Source of the DNA: UBA3700 sp002372775
Lineage (GTDB): Bacteria > Bacillota > Clostridia > Christensenellales > UBA3700
Direction: 5' to 3'
Length of the DNA: 53,854 nucleotides
NCBI GenBank assembly: GCA_946615965.1
Contig: CAMOIC010000006.1
Span: 1 to 53,854, forward strand
In this document: one piece after another, positions 1-8,190 of the stretch
Layout of the letters: every line of letters begins with the position of its first letter
How positions within the stretch are numbered: the stretch's first letter is position 1
The notes under the pieces: generated by a model
The model's input: the letters and a program-made list of their open reading frames with translations, nothing else
Database searches by the model: none
What the model was told of the DNA's origin: nothing
Position numbers and translations under genes: made by a program

Positions 1-11
1 AAAATGAGCAT

Positions 12-51
12 AGAAAAAGAGCTGTTCTAAACTTTTAGGTTTTCGAACAGC
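12..51 (-). terminator. Rho-independent terminator of rplJ-rplL
   Basis: On the minus strand a 7-bp stem (GCTGTTC / GAACAGC, plus positions 21-27 and 45-51) is followed by a T-rich tract. It lies about 35 bases after the rplL stop and ends the rplJ-rplL transcript, so rpoB is not co-transcribed with rplL here. Confidence 0.85.
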
Positions 52-86
52 CCCAACTTTTTATATTTCTTATAACTGTATCAGAA

Positions 87-461
87 TTATTTCATTTCAG
101 CTTCAGCACCAGCTTCTGTTAATTCCTTAACTAAAGCTTCTGCGTCTGCCTTTGGCATAGCTTGCTTAATTGTCTTAGGAGCGCCATCAACTAAAGCCTT
201 AGCTTCAGCTAATCCTAAACCTGTAGCAGCCTTAACGATCTTAATAACAGCGATCTTGTTACCACCAGCTGACTTTAAGTTTACGTCAAATTCTGTCTTT
301 TCTTCAGCTGCACCAGCTGCACCAGCTGCTCCAGCTGCAGGAGCTGCAACTGCCATAGCTGCTGCTGATACTCCAAATTCTGTTTCAATAGCCTTAACTA
401 ATTCGTTAAGTTCTAATACTGTCATACCCTTAATTTCTTCGATTAACTTTGCGATATCCAT
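87..461 (-). CDS. rplL: Ribosomal protein bL12 (L7/L12)
   Basis: Stalk protein of the large ribosomal subunit that recruits translational GTPases. The 124-residue product has the N-terminal dimerisation helix, an alanine/glycine-rich hinge at about residues 35-52, and the conserved C-terminal domain with a GLGLAEAK motif. I chose the ATG at 459-461 because GGAGG lies 8 bases upstream. An in-frame extension would need a TTG that sits inside that SD region. It follows rplJ by about 50 bases and shares its promoter and L10 leader. A terminator follows directly, so the usual junction to rpoB is absent. Confidence 0.97.
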   Translation of the reverse strand: MDIAKLIEEIKGMTVLELNELVKAIETEFGVSAAAMAVAAPAAGAAGAAGAAEEKTEFDVNLKSAGGNKIAVIKIVKAATGLGLAEAKALVDGAPKTIKQAMPKADAEALVKELTEAGAEAEMK

Positions 462-512
462 TTTTATATCCTCCAATAATATCCTTAATTTAAAATTTTG
501 TTTAGCTTATAA

Positions 513-1001
513 CTAAGCTTGTTTCTCTGCAACTTGTTGCAAAGCTCTTGCTAAGCCACTGATTGGGCTTTGTAGCATACCAAGTAATTGTGCGATAAGA
601 ACTTCCTTTGATGGAATAGATGCTAACTTTTCAACTACCTTAGCGTCAACATATGCCTTATCTACGTAAGCACTCTTTACTGACAAACTTGGAACGTTAG
701 CCATAGTATCCTTGAATACCTTAGCTGCAGCAGTGATTTCGCCGTTAGCGAAAGCAAATGCGTTTGGTTCTTGTAAGTCATTTGTGAAGCCTTCGATTCC
801 TAATTCTTCTAAAGCCTTATTTACTAATCTATTCTTAAGTACTTTGTATTCAACATTAGCTGCTCTTAATTTAGCTCTTAAAGCAACGTCGTCGTTTACT
901 GAAATACCCTTGTAAGATACAACGATAAAGCCATTAGAGTTTTCAATCTTAGATTTGATTTCTTCAATTGTTTTAGCTCTTAATTCTTTTGCTTCAGACA
1001 T
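513..1001 (-). CDS. rplJ: Ribosomal protein uL10
   Basis: Base of the L12 stalk on the 50S subunit; it binds 23S rRNA through its N-terminal domain and carries L12 dimers on its C-terminal helix. The product is 162 residues, the usual length. The ATG at 999-1001 has an AGGAGG SD. The gene heads the rplJ-rplL unit and is preceded by a typical L10 autoregulatory leader. It has its own promoter, separate from rplK-rplA. Confidence 0.97.
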   Translation of the reverse strand: MSEAKELRAKTIEEIKSKIENSNGFIVVSYKGISVNDDVALRAKLRAANVEYKVLKNRLVNKALEELGIEGFTNDLQEPNAFAFANGEITAAAKVFKDTMANVPSLSVKSAYVDKAYVDAKVVEKLASIPSKEVLIAQLLGMLQSPISGLARALQQVAEKQA

Positions 1002-1013
1002 CTTTTACCTCCT

Positions 1014-1142
1014 ATAAAAAATCATCCCTCTACGCCTAAGACATAGAGGGATAAATAAATTAACTATTTAATTATTATCACATCTACCTCGGCAAGAAAT
1101 TAAGCTTTTTCAAGCACTTGCTGTCTTTGGCAAGATTAATTG
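1014..1142 (-). ncRNA. L10 leader (r-protein autoregulatory element) with terminator-like hairpin
   Basis: On the minus strand the 5' UTR of rplJ contains the conserved L10-leader signature: a TTGCCAAAGACAG block at about 1123-1136 and an AAGCTTAATTTCTTGCCGAG block at about 1090-1110. It is followed by a 9-bp hairpin (arms 1024-1032 and 1044-1052) and a T-run at 1014-1021. In known members the L10-L12 complex binds the kink-turn region to repress its own operon. The hairpin with T-run just before the SD suggests control by transcription attenuation here. The identification rests on recognised conserved blocks, not a covariance search. Confidence 0.85.
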
Positions 1143-1149
1143 TGTTTCT

Positions 1150-1179
1150 ATAATAATATAATATTTATATTAGTGTCAA
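1150..1179 (-). promoter_or_regulatory. Promoter of rplJ-rplL
   Basis: Minus-strand TTGACA (1174-1179) is followed after 18 bases by TATTAT (1150-1155). Transcription would begin about 7 bases later, just before the L10 leader. It lies directly after the rplA stop codon. Confidence 0.75.
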
Positions 1180-1198
1180 ACGAAATTGACCTAATAAA

Positions 1199-1879
1199 TT
1201 ATTTTGCAAGTACCTTAATACCAGGACCCATTGTAGAAGAAACTGATACGCTTCTAATATATTGTCCCTTAGCGCTTGCTGGCTTAGCCTTAACGATAGC
1301 ATCATAAATTACTTGGAAGTTTTCTAGTAACTTTTCAGCACCGAAAGATTTCTTACCGATTGATACGTGAATAATGTTAGTCTTATCTAATCTATATTCA
1401 ACTTTACCAGCCTTGATTTCTGTAACAGCTTTCTTAACGTCCATTGTAACAGTACCAGACTTTGGATTTGGCATTAAACCTTTAGGTCCAAGGATTCTAG
1501 CAACCTTACCAACTTGACCCATCATATCAGGTGTAGCAACGCAGACGTCGAAATCTAACCATCCACCTAGGATCTTTGTGATGTATTCTTCAGCACCAAC
1601 GAAATCAGCACCAGCTGCTGTAGCTTCGTCAGCCTTAACACCCTTTGTTAAAACTAAAACCTTCTTAGACTTACCTGTACCGTTTGGTAATACAACAACG
1701 CCTCTAACTTGTTGGTCAGCGTGACGTGAATCTACACCAAGCTTTACGTGTAATTCTACAGATTCATCAAATTTAGCTGTAGCTGTTTGAACTAATACGT
1801 TCATAGCTTCTGCTGGATCATAAGCCTTAGTAGTATCTACTAACTTAGCTGCTTCAATATATCTCTTACCTTGTTTCAT
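1199..1879 (-). CDS. rplA: Ribosomal protein uL1
   Basis: Binds 23S rRNA at the L1 stalk near the E site. The product is 226 residues, as usual, and contains the conserved GPKGLMPNPK segment about two thirds along. It starts 14 bases after rplK and is the last gene of rpmG-secE-nusG-rplK-rplA. In many bacteria L1 represses the L11-L1 operon by binding its mRNA. Two hairpins before rplK are candidates for such a site. Confidence 0.97.
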   Translation of the reverse strand: MKQGKRYIEAAKLVDTTKAYDPAEAMNVLVQTATAKFDESVELHVKLGVDSRHADQQVRGVVVLPNGTGKSKKVLVLTKGVKADEATAAGADFVGAEEYITKILGGWLDFDVCVATPDMMGQVGKVARILGPKGLMPNPKSGTVTMDVKKAVTEIKAGKVEYRLDKTNIIHVSIGKKSFGAEKLLENFQVIYDAIVKAKPASAKGQYIRSVSVSSTMGPGIKVLAK

Positions 1880-1893
1880 ATTACTACCTCCTC

Positions 1894-2319
1894 TTATTCT
1901 TCAACTAGAACGCCCATTGAACGAGCTGTTCCTGCTACCATGCTCATAGCTGCTTCTAAGCTACCAGCTGTTAAATCTGCCATCTTTTGCTTAGCGATTT
2001 CTTCAACTTGAGCTTTTGTTAACTTAGCTACTTTGTTTGTATTTGGCTTTCCGCTTCCGCTTTCGATACCAGCAGCCTTCTTAATTAAAACTGGAACTGG
2101 TGGTGTCTTTAAGACGAATGTGAAGCTCTTATCCTCATAAATAGTCATTACTACTGGGATAATGAAACCATCTTGTGACTTTGTCTTTTCATTGAATTCC
2201 TTTGTAAATGCAGGAATATTGATACCATGAGGTCCTAAAGATGAACCTACTGGTGGTCCTGGAGTTGCTTTGCCCGCAGGTAATTGTAATTTAACAATTG
2301 CTTTAACTTTCTTTGCCAT
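1894..2319 (-). CDS. rplK: Ribosomal protein uL11
   Basis: Forms the GTPase-associated centre with 23S rRNA. The 141-residue protein has the N-terminal PPVGSSLGPHGINI region, including the prolines that form the thiostrepton pocket in other bacteria, and a C-terminal RNA-binding domain. The ATG has an AGGAGG SD. It is separated from nusG by about 100 bases that hold two perfect inverted repeats. Confidence 0.97.
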   Translation of the reverse strand: MAKKVKAIVKLQLPAGKATPGPPVGSSLGPHGINIPAFTKEFNEKTKSQDGFIIPVVMTIYEDKSFTFVLKTPPVPVLIKKAAGIESGSGKPNTNKVAKLTKAQVEEIAKQKMADLTAGSLEAAMSMVAGTARSMGVLVEE

Positions 2320-2354
2320 AGTTTATATCCTCCTATGCAATCGTGGTATTTAAC

Positions 2355-2413
2355 GAAATGTAATGAAATAAGATTTTACATTTCTCCCAAGCTTAATAAG
2401 CAATATTAAGCTT
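2355..2413 (-). promoter_or_regulatory. Two tandem hairpins between nusG and rplK
   Basis: Two perfect 9-bp inverted repeats lie side by side: AAGCTTAAT / ATTAAGCTT (2389-2397 with 2405-2413) and GAAATGTAA / TTACATTTC (2355-2363 with 2376-2384). Neither is followed by a T-run on the minus strand, so they are not ordinary terminators. They may be an RNA processing site or an L1/L11 regulatory site. The function is inferred. Confidence 0.5.
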
Positions 2414-2421
2414 AATTTGTC

Positions 2422-2952
2422 TTAGATTTTTTCTACTTGGTTGAAATCAAGAACCATTGATGTTGGACGTCCATAAATTTGGATATCAACCTTAATCTTT
2501 TGTTCTTCTGACTTAATTTCAGTAACTTCACCTTGCCAATCCTTGAATGGTCCAGCAATGATGTTAACTGTATCGCCAACAGCGATTTGTAAGTCTTCAA
2601 CCTTAACTTCTTCAAGTTGAGTTCTCTTAACCTCTTCTGGAGACATTGGAAGTGGTCTATTATTAAAGTCACAACAGAAGTCTTTAATACCTCTAGAGTT
2701 CTTAACCATATACCAAACATCCTTTGTATATATCATCTTAATGAAGATATAGTTAGGGAACTTATTCTTTACTACAGTCTTTTTCTTTCCGTTCTTTTCA
2801 ACAATAACTTCTTCTCTTGGTACTACAACATCAAAAATTAGGTCGCCCATCTTATTGATCTCAACCATTTGTTTAATACCTTGTTCTGCTATTTGTTCAT
2901 AACCATATTGAGTCTTAAGAATGTACCATTGTGGTTGATTTGTATCTAACAT
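2422..2952 (-). CDS. nusG: Transcription elongation/antitermination factor NusG
   Basis: Binds RNA polymerase and modulates pausing and coupling. The 176-residue product has the N-terminal NGN domain (starting QWYILKTQYGYE) and a C-terminal KOW domain around VGDTVNIIAGPFKDWQGEV. It follows secE by 10 bases, the standard pairing. Confidence 0.97.
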   Translation of the reverse strand: MLDTNQPQWYILKTQYGYEQIAEQGIKQMVEINKMGDLIFDVVVPREEVIVEKNGKKKTVVKNKFPNYIFIKMIYTKDVWYMVKNSRGIKDFCCDFNNRPLPMSPEEVKRTQLEEVKVEDLQIAVGDTVNIIAGPFKDWQGEVTEIKSEEQKIKVDIQIYGRPTSMVLDFNQVEKI

Positions 2953-2962
2953 AATGTACCTC

Positions 2963-3295
2963 CTAGAATTCTGCTCCGGTTAATAATTTCAATAACCATA
3001 CACAGAATGTATCAAATCCCATAGTAATGATTAGGAAAGCTACTACAACTACTAATACTGTTCCTAATGATGCTAATGTTACTTTCCATGTAGGCCAGTT
3101 AACCTTCTTTAATTCAGAACCCATTTCTTTGAAACGTTTTCCAATTCTCTTAAAGAAAGCACTGAACTTATTGTCTGCAGATTTGTCTTTCTTGTTGTTT
3201 TTAGAATTAGTTTGAGCAGGCGCTTGAACACTTCCTAAGTTATCACTTAATGGAGCGTTGTCTGCTAATTCTACGTTAACATTCTTCTTTGCCAT
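2963..3295 (-). CDS. secE: Preprotein translocase subunit SecE
   Basis: Essential subunit of the SecYEG membrane channel. The 110-residue product has a long charged N-terminus, a conserved amphipathic helix (MGSELKKVNWPTWK) and one transmembrane segment near residues 77-100. That is the single-span form usual in Firmicutes. It lies between rpmG and nusG, and secA is encoded 10 kb away on the same strand. Confidence 0.95.
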   Translation of the reverse strand: MAKKNVNVELADNAPLSDNLGSVQAPAQTNSKNNKKDKSADNKFSAFFKRIGKRFKEMGSELKKVNWPTWKVTLASLGTVLVVVVAFLIITMGFDTFCVWLLKLLTGAEF

Positions 3296-3312
3296 AAAAT
3301 ACTCCTAATAAA

Positions 3313-3474
3313 TTACTTTGATTCCTTGTGAAGTGTTGTCTTCTTGCAGAATTTGCAATACTTGTTTAATTCAATTCTATCAGGATTATTCTTTTTGTTC
3401 TTGTAAGTATCGTAGTTACGTTGCTTACATTCTGTACAAACTAGAGTGATTCTTGTTGCATTATCCTTAGCCAC
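3313..3474 (-). CDS. rpmG: Ribosomal protein bL33 (zinc-ribbon form, GTG start)
   Basis: A 53-residue protein of the large subunit. Reading from GTG at 3472-3474 (GGAGG SD 9 bases upstream) gives VAKDNATRITLVCTECKQRN at the start and a TAA at 3313-3315. Four cysteines (13, 16, 40, 43) form the zinc ribbon of the C+ type of L33. It is easily missed because of its size and GTG start. It is the first gene of the secE-nusG-rplK-rplA transcript. Confidence 0.95.
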   Translation of the reverse strand: MAKDNATRITLVCTECKQRNYDTYKNKKNNPDRIELNKYCKFCKKTTLHKESK

Positions 3475-3489
3475 TTTAGTATTCCTCCA

Positions 3490-3548
3490 AAAAAATTACA
3501 CTCCTTAGAGTGCATTAGTAGTTTAACATATCGAATATATGGTGTCAA
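3490..3548 (-). promoter_or_regulatory. Promoter of rpmG-secE-nusG-rplK-rplA with a 5' terminal hairpin
   Basis: Minus-strand TTGACA (3543-3548), a 17-base spacer and TAAACT (3520-3525). A hairpin starting at the predicted +1 (7 bp with one G-U pair, loop TAAG, core arms 3499-3503 and 3508-3512) is followed by seven T residues and then the rpmG SD. It may act as an attenuator or as a 5' stabiliser. Confidence 0.65.
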
Positions 3549-3559
3549 ACTTTATTTAT

Positions 3560-3602
3560 AAATAAAATAAAAAATTTGGTCGCCTATTTTCAAGGCAACC
3601 AA
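3560..3602 (-). terminator. Terminator of the SDR gene
   Basis: Minus-strand stem TTGGTTGCC / GGCGACCAA (3594-3602 with 3576-3584), followed by ATTTTTTATTTTATT. It lies 15 bases past the SDR stop codon. Confidence 0.85.
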
Positions 3603-3616
3603 ACTTCAAATTTTCA

Positions 3617-4576
3617 TTAGATATTTGTTACATCATCCTTTGCAAAGAAGCCTTCTTTAACTTCTTCAATAGAATGTTTCTTTAATGTCTTTCTCTCTTT
3701 CTTAGCTGCTTTTAATTCAGCTTTTCTATCAAATTGTTCTTTATAGATTGGCATAAATGATGAAACCATACCGGCAGACTTCTTCATGATAGATCCTGAG
3801 AACTTAGGAGTAATTCTTGGCATCATTCTCATACCTAAAGACATTAATTGAGCCATAAAGTCTGTGAAGAATCTTAACTTACCCTTACCGATAGCCTTAA
3901 CAATTCTCTTACCAGCTGTTTGAGCTGTAATACCAACTGATTGAACCATCTTATCAGCCTTAGGAGCTGTTCCTTCTCCTTCTCTTGCCTTATAGATATC
4001 TGTCTTAACAGGTCCTGGCATTACACAAGAAACACCAATATTGAAACCTCTTAATTCTTGAGCTAAACATTCTGTTAATCCCCAAACTGCTGCCTTTGTA
4101 GCTGAATAAATAGATTCACCACCGAATGGTAAGATAGCAGAAGCAGAAGCAACGTTACATACATAACCAAACTTGCTCTTCTTGATTGCAGGAATCATAG
4201 CCTTACATCCATAAACAACTGATAGTAAGTTAGTCTTGATAATCTTATCGATTTGATCATCTGTCATATCATTGAATTGACCAAATGGTTGGATCATACC
4301 AGCATTGTTGATAAGGATATCTGTGTTGAATCCCATATCATCTAATTCTTTAGCAAAGTTTCTCCATTCTTCTTGTGAAGAAATATTAAATCTTCTATAA
4401 GAGAACTTGTCACCAAGTTCAGCCTTTAATTCATCAAGCTTTGCCTTGTTACGAGCAACACCCATAACATTACAGCCATACTTCTTAACTAAAATAAGTA
4501 ATACTTCTTTACCCATACCAGTAGAACAACCTGTAAGAACTACATTTCTACCGTATAACCAATCCATTCTTGACAT
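3617..4576 (-). CDS. Short-chain dehydrogenase/reductase (SDR), substrate unknown
   Basis: A classical SDR oxidoreductase using NAD(P)H. It has the Rossmann glycine motif TGCSTGMG near the N-terminus, NNAG, a catalytic serine within NVASASA, and the YSATK active-site Tyr-x3-Lys. The C-terminal 100 residues are basic and carry a hydrophobic stretch, longer than the SDR core, perhaps for membrane or partner binding. GGAGG lies 11 bases before the chosen ATG (4576) and 5 bases before an in-frame GTG (4582), so the start is uncertain. It is a monocistronic gene flanked by terminators, and nothing nearby reveals the substrate. Confidence 0.85.
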   Translation of the reverse strand: MSRMDWLYGRNVVLTGCSTGMGKEVLLILVKKYGCNVMGVARNKAKLDELKAELGDKFSYRRFNISSQEEWRNFAKELDDMGFNTDILINNAGMIQPFGQFNDMTDDQIDKIIKTNLLSVVYGCKAMIPAIKKSKFGYVCNVASASAILPFGGESIYSATKAAVWGLTECLAQELRGFNIGVSCVMPGPVKTDIYKAREGEGTAPKADKMVQSVGITAQTAGKRIVKAIGKGKLRFFTDFMAQLMSLGMRMMPRITPKFSGSIMKKSAGMVSSFMPIYKEQFDRKAELKAAKKERKTLKKHSIEEVKEGFFAKDDVTNI

Positions 4577-4592
4577 ACGCACTTTTTCCTCC

Positions 4593-4640
4593 ATGGTTTT
4601 ATAAACCATGTCTATATTACTATAATTAGTATTTTATTGC
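4593..4640 (-). promoter_or_regulatory. Probable promoter and palindrome upstream of the SDR gene
   Basis: A perfect inverted repeat, CATGGTTT with AAACCATG separated by 3 bases, lies at about 4593-4611. Just upstream on the minus strand are plausible -10 boxes (TATAGT or TAATAT) with a TTGCAA or TTACAT -35. The palindrome falls at or next to the predicted +1, so it could be an operator or a 5' mRNA hairpin. Confidence 0.5.
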
Positions 4641-4649
4641 AATGTAATT

Positions 4650-4683
4650 GCAATAAAAAAGTGGCCAGCCGAAGCTGACCACT
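4650..4683 (-). terminator. Terminator of tuf
   Basis: Minus-strand 10-bp stem AGTGGTCAGC / GCTGGCCACT with a TTCG tetraloop (arms 4674-4683 and 4660-4669), followed by six T residues. A strong intrinsic terminator. Confidence 0.92.
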
Positions 4684-4712
4684 AAAATTCTTGTATTAAT
4701 CTAATTCAAAGA

Positions 4713-5915
4713 TTAGCCTTCGATCTTAGAAACAACACCAGAACCAACTGTTCTACCACCTTCACGGATAGCGAATCTACCACCGGCTTCAACAGCAACT
4801 GGAGTGATTAATTCGATGTCCATAGCTACGTTATCGCCTGGCATAACCATTTCGATACCTTCTGGTAACTTAATAGAACCTGTAACGTCTGTTGTTCTGA
4901 AGTAGAATTGTGGACGGTAACCATTGAAGAATGGAGTATGACGGCCACCTTCTTCTTTCTTTAATACGTATACTTGAGCAGCAAACTTTGTATGTGGGTG
5001 AATTGTACCTGGCTTAGCAAGAACTTGTCCTCTTTCAATACCACTTCTATCGATACCTCTTAATAATGCACCGATGTTATCACCAGCATAAGCTTCGTCT
5101 AGTAACTTTCTGAACATTTCAAGACCTGTGATAGTTGTTTCTGTTGTAGGCTTAATACCAACGATTTCAACCTTATCTTGGATCTTAACTGTACCTCTTT
5201 CTACTCTACCTGTAGCAACTGTACCACGACCTGTGATTGTGAATACGTCTTCAACTGGCATTAAGAAAGGCTTATCTGTATCTCTTTCTGGAGCTGGAAC
5301 ATATGAATCAACAGCATCTAGTAATTCTTGGATACAAGCACATGCAGGATCATCAATCTTACCAGCTGTAGCAGCTTGTAAAGCTAATAATGCAGAACCC
5401 TTAATGATTGGAGTTGTATCGCCAGGGAATCCATATTCAGATAATAGATCTCTGATTTCCATTTCTACTAAATCTAATAATTCTGGATCATCAACTTGAT
5501 CTGTCTTGTTCATGAATACTACGATATATGGAACGCCTACTTGTCTAGCAAGTAAGATGTGTTCTCTTGTTTGTGGCATTGGACCATCAGTTGAAGCTAC
5601 TACTAGGATAGCGCCATCCATTTGAGCAGCACCAGTGATCATGTTCTTAACATAGTCAGCGTGTCCTGGGCAGTCAACGTGAGCATAGTGTCTTGTAGCT
5701 GTTTGGTACTCAACGTGAGCTGTGTTAATTGTGATTCCTCTTGCCTTTTCTTCTGGAGCTTTATCAATTTGATCATATCTCATTGCATCTGCTAAGCCCT
5801 TAGCTGCACAGTATGTTGTGATAGCAGCAGTAAGAGTTGTTTTACCATGGTCTACGTGTCCGATAGTACCAATATTAACGTGTGGTTTACTTCTTTCAAA
5901 TTTAGCCTTAGCCAT
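4713..5915 (-). CDS. tuf: Elongation factor Tu
   Basis: GTPase that delivers aminoacyl-tRNA to the ribosome. The 400-residue product has the G1 motif GHVDHGKT (19-26), switch II DCPGH, and the NKTD guanine-specificity motif, followed by domains 2 and 3. The start is fixed by an AGGAGG SD. It has its own promoter and terminator, so it is separated from fusA, its usual operon partner just upstream. Q124-type and A375-type positions linked to kirromycin resistance look wild type by eye. Confidence 0.98.
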   Translation of the reverse strand: MAKAKFERSKPHVNIGTIGHVDHGKTTLTAAITTYCAAKGLADAMRYDQIDKAPEEKARGITINTAHVEYQTATRHYAHVDCPGHADYVKNMITGAAQMDGAILVVASTDGPMPQTREHILLARQVGVPYIVVFMNKTDQVDDPELLDLVEMEIRDLLSEYGFPGDTTPIIKGSALLALQAATAGKIDDPACACIQELLDAVDSYVPAPERDTDKPFLMPVEDVFTITGRGTVATGRVERGTVKIQDKVEIVGIKPTTETTITGLEMFRKLLDEAYAGDNIGALLRGIDRSGIERGQVLAKPGTIHPHTKFAAQVYVLKKEEGGRHTPFFNGYRPQFYFRTTDVTGSIKLPEGIEMVMPGDNVAMDIELITPVAVEAGGRFAIREGGRTVGSGVVSKIEG

Positions 5916-5979
5916 TTAAAATATCCTCCTAAATTATTGTGATAAATTAATTATTTGTTTTTATTTTTTCGTAATTTTA

Positions 5980-6008
5980 ATTTTATTATAATTTATAATA
6001 GTTGTCAA
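5980..6008 (-). promoter_or_regulatory. Promoter of tuf
   Basis: Minus-strand TTGACA (6003-6008), exactly 17 bases, then TAAAAT (5980-5985). It gives an AT-rich leader of about 60 bases before tuf. The TTGACW-17-TAAAAT pattern recurs at rpsL and rqcP. Confidence 0.85.
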
Positions 6009-6010
6009 TA

Positions 6011-6032
6011 TTGTTCAGGTTTCCCCGAACAA
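6011..6032 (-). terminator. Hairpin after fusA
   Basis: A 9-bp stem (TTGTTCGGG / CCTGAACAA, one G-U pair) with a GAAA tetraloop lies 18 bases past the fusA stop. It lacks a T-run and abuts the tuf -35 box, so it may be a weak terminator or a processing or stability hairpin, with some readthrough into tuf. Confidence 0.55.
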
Positions 6033-6049
6033 CATTGCAAATATTTCAA

Positions 6050-8149
6050 TTATGAATTCTTCTTTTGTCTTTCACCGATGATCTTTTCAGCTACGCTCTT
6101 TGGAACTTCAGCATAATGTGAGAATTGCATTGTGAAGTTACCACGACCTTGTGTAGAACCACGAAGATCTGTAGCATATCCGAACATTTCACCTAGTGGT
6201 ACATCAGCATCTACTACTTGTACGCCGTTTCTATCTTCAGTTGTCTTGATGTTACCACGACGACCAGAAATTGTACCTAAGATTGTTCCAAGATATTCAT
6301 CTGGAGCAACAACTTCTACTGACATGATAGGTTCAAGTAATACTGGATGAGCCTTTGAAGCACCTTCCTTGAATGCCATAGAACCAGCGATTTGGAATGC
6401 CATTTCTGAAGAGTCTACTTCATGGTATGAACCATCGATTAAGTCGATATTGAAATCTACCATTTCGTAACCAGCTAGGATACCGCCCATAGCAGCATCT
6501 CTAATACCCTTTTCAACAGCTGGGATGAATTCCTTAGGAATTGAACCACCAACAGTCTTATCTACGAATGTGATGCCCTTTCCTGGTTCATTTGGAGATA
6601 ATGTAACTAAAGCGTCACCATATTGACCTTTACCACCAGATTGTCTCTTGAATGTACCACGAGCAGTAACTGTATCTCTGATTGTTTCTCTGTAAGCAAC
6701 TTGTGGGTTACCAACATTTGCTTCAACCTTGAATTCTCTTCTTAATCTATCAACGATGATATCTAAGTGTAATTCACCCATACCAGCGATGATTGTTTGT
6801 CCAGTTTCTTGATCTGTGTATGTCTTGAATGTTGGATCTTCTTCAGCAAGTTTTTGTAAAGCTAGACCCATCTTTTCTTGACCAGCCTTTGTCTTTGGCT
6901 CGATAGCGATTTGGATAACTGGTTCTGGGAATTCCATTGATTCTAGGATAATTGGATGTTCTTCATCACATAATGTATCACCAGTTGTTGTGTTCTTTAA
7001 ACCAACGATAGCGATGATATCACCAGCATGAGCTTCATCAATTTCTGTACGGCTGTTAGAGTGCATTCTAACTAGACGACCGATACGTTCTCTAATATCC
7101 TTTGTTGAGTTATAAACATAAGAACCCTTAGTAATAACACCTGAATATACTCTGAAGTAAGCTAACTTACCAATGAATGGGTCTGTAGCAATCTTGAATG
7201 CTAAACCGCTCATTGGAGCATCATCAGAAGCAGGTCTAGATTGATCTTCAACCTTAGAACCAGGTAGAGTACCCATAACTTCTGGTAAATCTAGAGGTGA
7301 TGGTAAGTAATCTACGATAGCATCAAGTAATAATTGAGTACCCTTGTTTCCTAAAGATGTACCACAGAAACATGGAGTCATCTTCATATCAATAGTAGCC
7401 TTTCTTACTACTGGTTTAATCATATCTGGAGTGATGTCTTCAACACTTGTCTTTCCATCAAGAACTAACATCATAATGTCATCATCATATTCAGCTACAG
7501 CTTCAAGCATTCTTTGACGATATTCTTCAGCACCAGCCTTGAATTCATCTGGGATAGCTGAACGAACTACGTTAATACCGTTGCTTCCTTCAAAGTGAAC
7601 AGCTTCCATAGTTAAAAGGTCGATACAACCTTCGAACTCTTTAGCAGAACCCATTGGGTATTGCATTGGAACTGGGTTAGCCTTTAAACGCTTAACCATC
7701 ATTTGCATTGTTCTTTCAAATGAAGCATCATCCTTATCCATCTTATTAACGAAAGCAATACGAGGTACATGATACTTTGTAGCTTGGTGCCATACTGTTT
7801 CAGATTGTGGTTCAACACCGCCTCTTGCGCAGAATAAAGCAACAGCACCATCTAGAATACGTAAGCTTCTTTCAACTTCTACTGTGAAGTCTACGTGTCC
7901 TGGAGTATCGATTAAGTTGATAACGTGATCTCTCCAATGTGTTGTTGTAGCAGCTGAAGTAATTGTGATACCTCTTTCTTGTTCTTGCTCCATCCAGTCC
8001 ATTGTAGCAGCACCATCGTGAACTTCACCGATCTTATGTGTAATACCTGTATAATAAAGGATTCTTTCACTAGTTGTTGTTTTACCAGCATCGATGTGGG
8101 CCATGATACCGATATTTCTTGTTTTGTCTAACGAATATTCTCTAGGCAT
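6050..8149 (-). CDS. fusA: Elongation factor G
   Basis: Translocation GTPase. The 699-residue product has G1 AHIDAGKTT near residue 17, DTPGHVDF, NKMDKDD, then domains II to V, typical of EF-G1. It is the third gene of rpsL-rpsG-fusA. The N-terminus MPREYSLDKTRNIGIMAHID aligns with family members, so the start is secure. Confidence 0.98.
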   Translation of the reverse strand: MPREYSLDKTRNIGIMAHIDAGKTTTSERILYYTGITHKIGEVHDGAATMDWMEQEQERGITITSAATTTHWRDHVINLIDTPGHVDFTVEVERSLRILDGAVALFCARGGVEPQSETVWHQATKYHVPRIAFVNKMDKDDASFERTMQMMVKRLKANPVPMQYPMGSAKEFEGCIDLLTMEAVHFEGSNGINVVRSAIPDEFKAGAEEYRQRMLEAVAEYDDDIMMLVLDGKTSVEDITPDMIKPVVRKATIDMKMTPCFCGTSLGNKGTQLLLDAIVDYLPSPLDLPEVMGTLPGSKVEDQSRPASDDAPMSGLAFKIATDPFIGKLAYFRVYSGVITKGSYVYNSTKDIRERIGRLVRMHSNSRTEIDEAHAGDIIAIVGLKNTTTGDTLCDEEHPIILESMEFPEPVIQIAIEPKTKAGQEKMGLALQKLAEEDPTFKTYTDQETGQTIIAGMGELHLDIIVDRLRREFKVEANVGNPQVAYRETIRDTVTARGTFKRQSGGKGQYGDALVTLSPNEPGKGITFVDKTVGGSIPKEFIPAVEKGIRDAAMGGILAGYEMVDFNIDLIDGSYHEVDSSEMAFQIAGSMAFKEGASKAHPVLLEPIMSVEVVAPDEYLGTILGTISGRRGNIKTTEDRNGVQVVDADVPLGEMFGYATDLRGSTQGRGNFTMQFSHYAEVPKSVAEKIIGERQKKNS

Positions 8150-8190
8150 AATTGTCCTCTCTATTTATTTGTTGTATTGATAATATTAAA

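Noticed and set aside
462..476. N-terminal extension of rplL (MEDIK before MDIAKL)
   Set aside because: It would start at a TTG inside the SD; the ATG at 459-461 fits the family start and has GGAGG at the right distance.
256..516. Plus-strand ORFs opposite rplL and rplJ
   Set aside because: Low-complexity translations caused by the alanine-rich sequence on the other strand.
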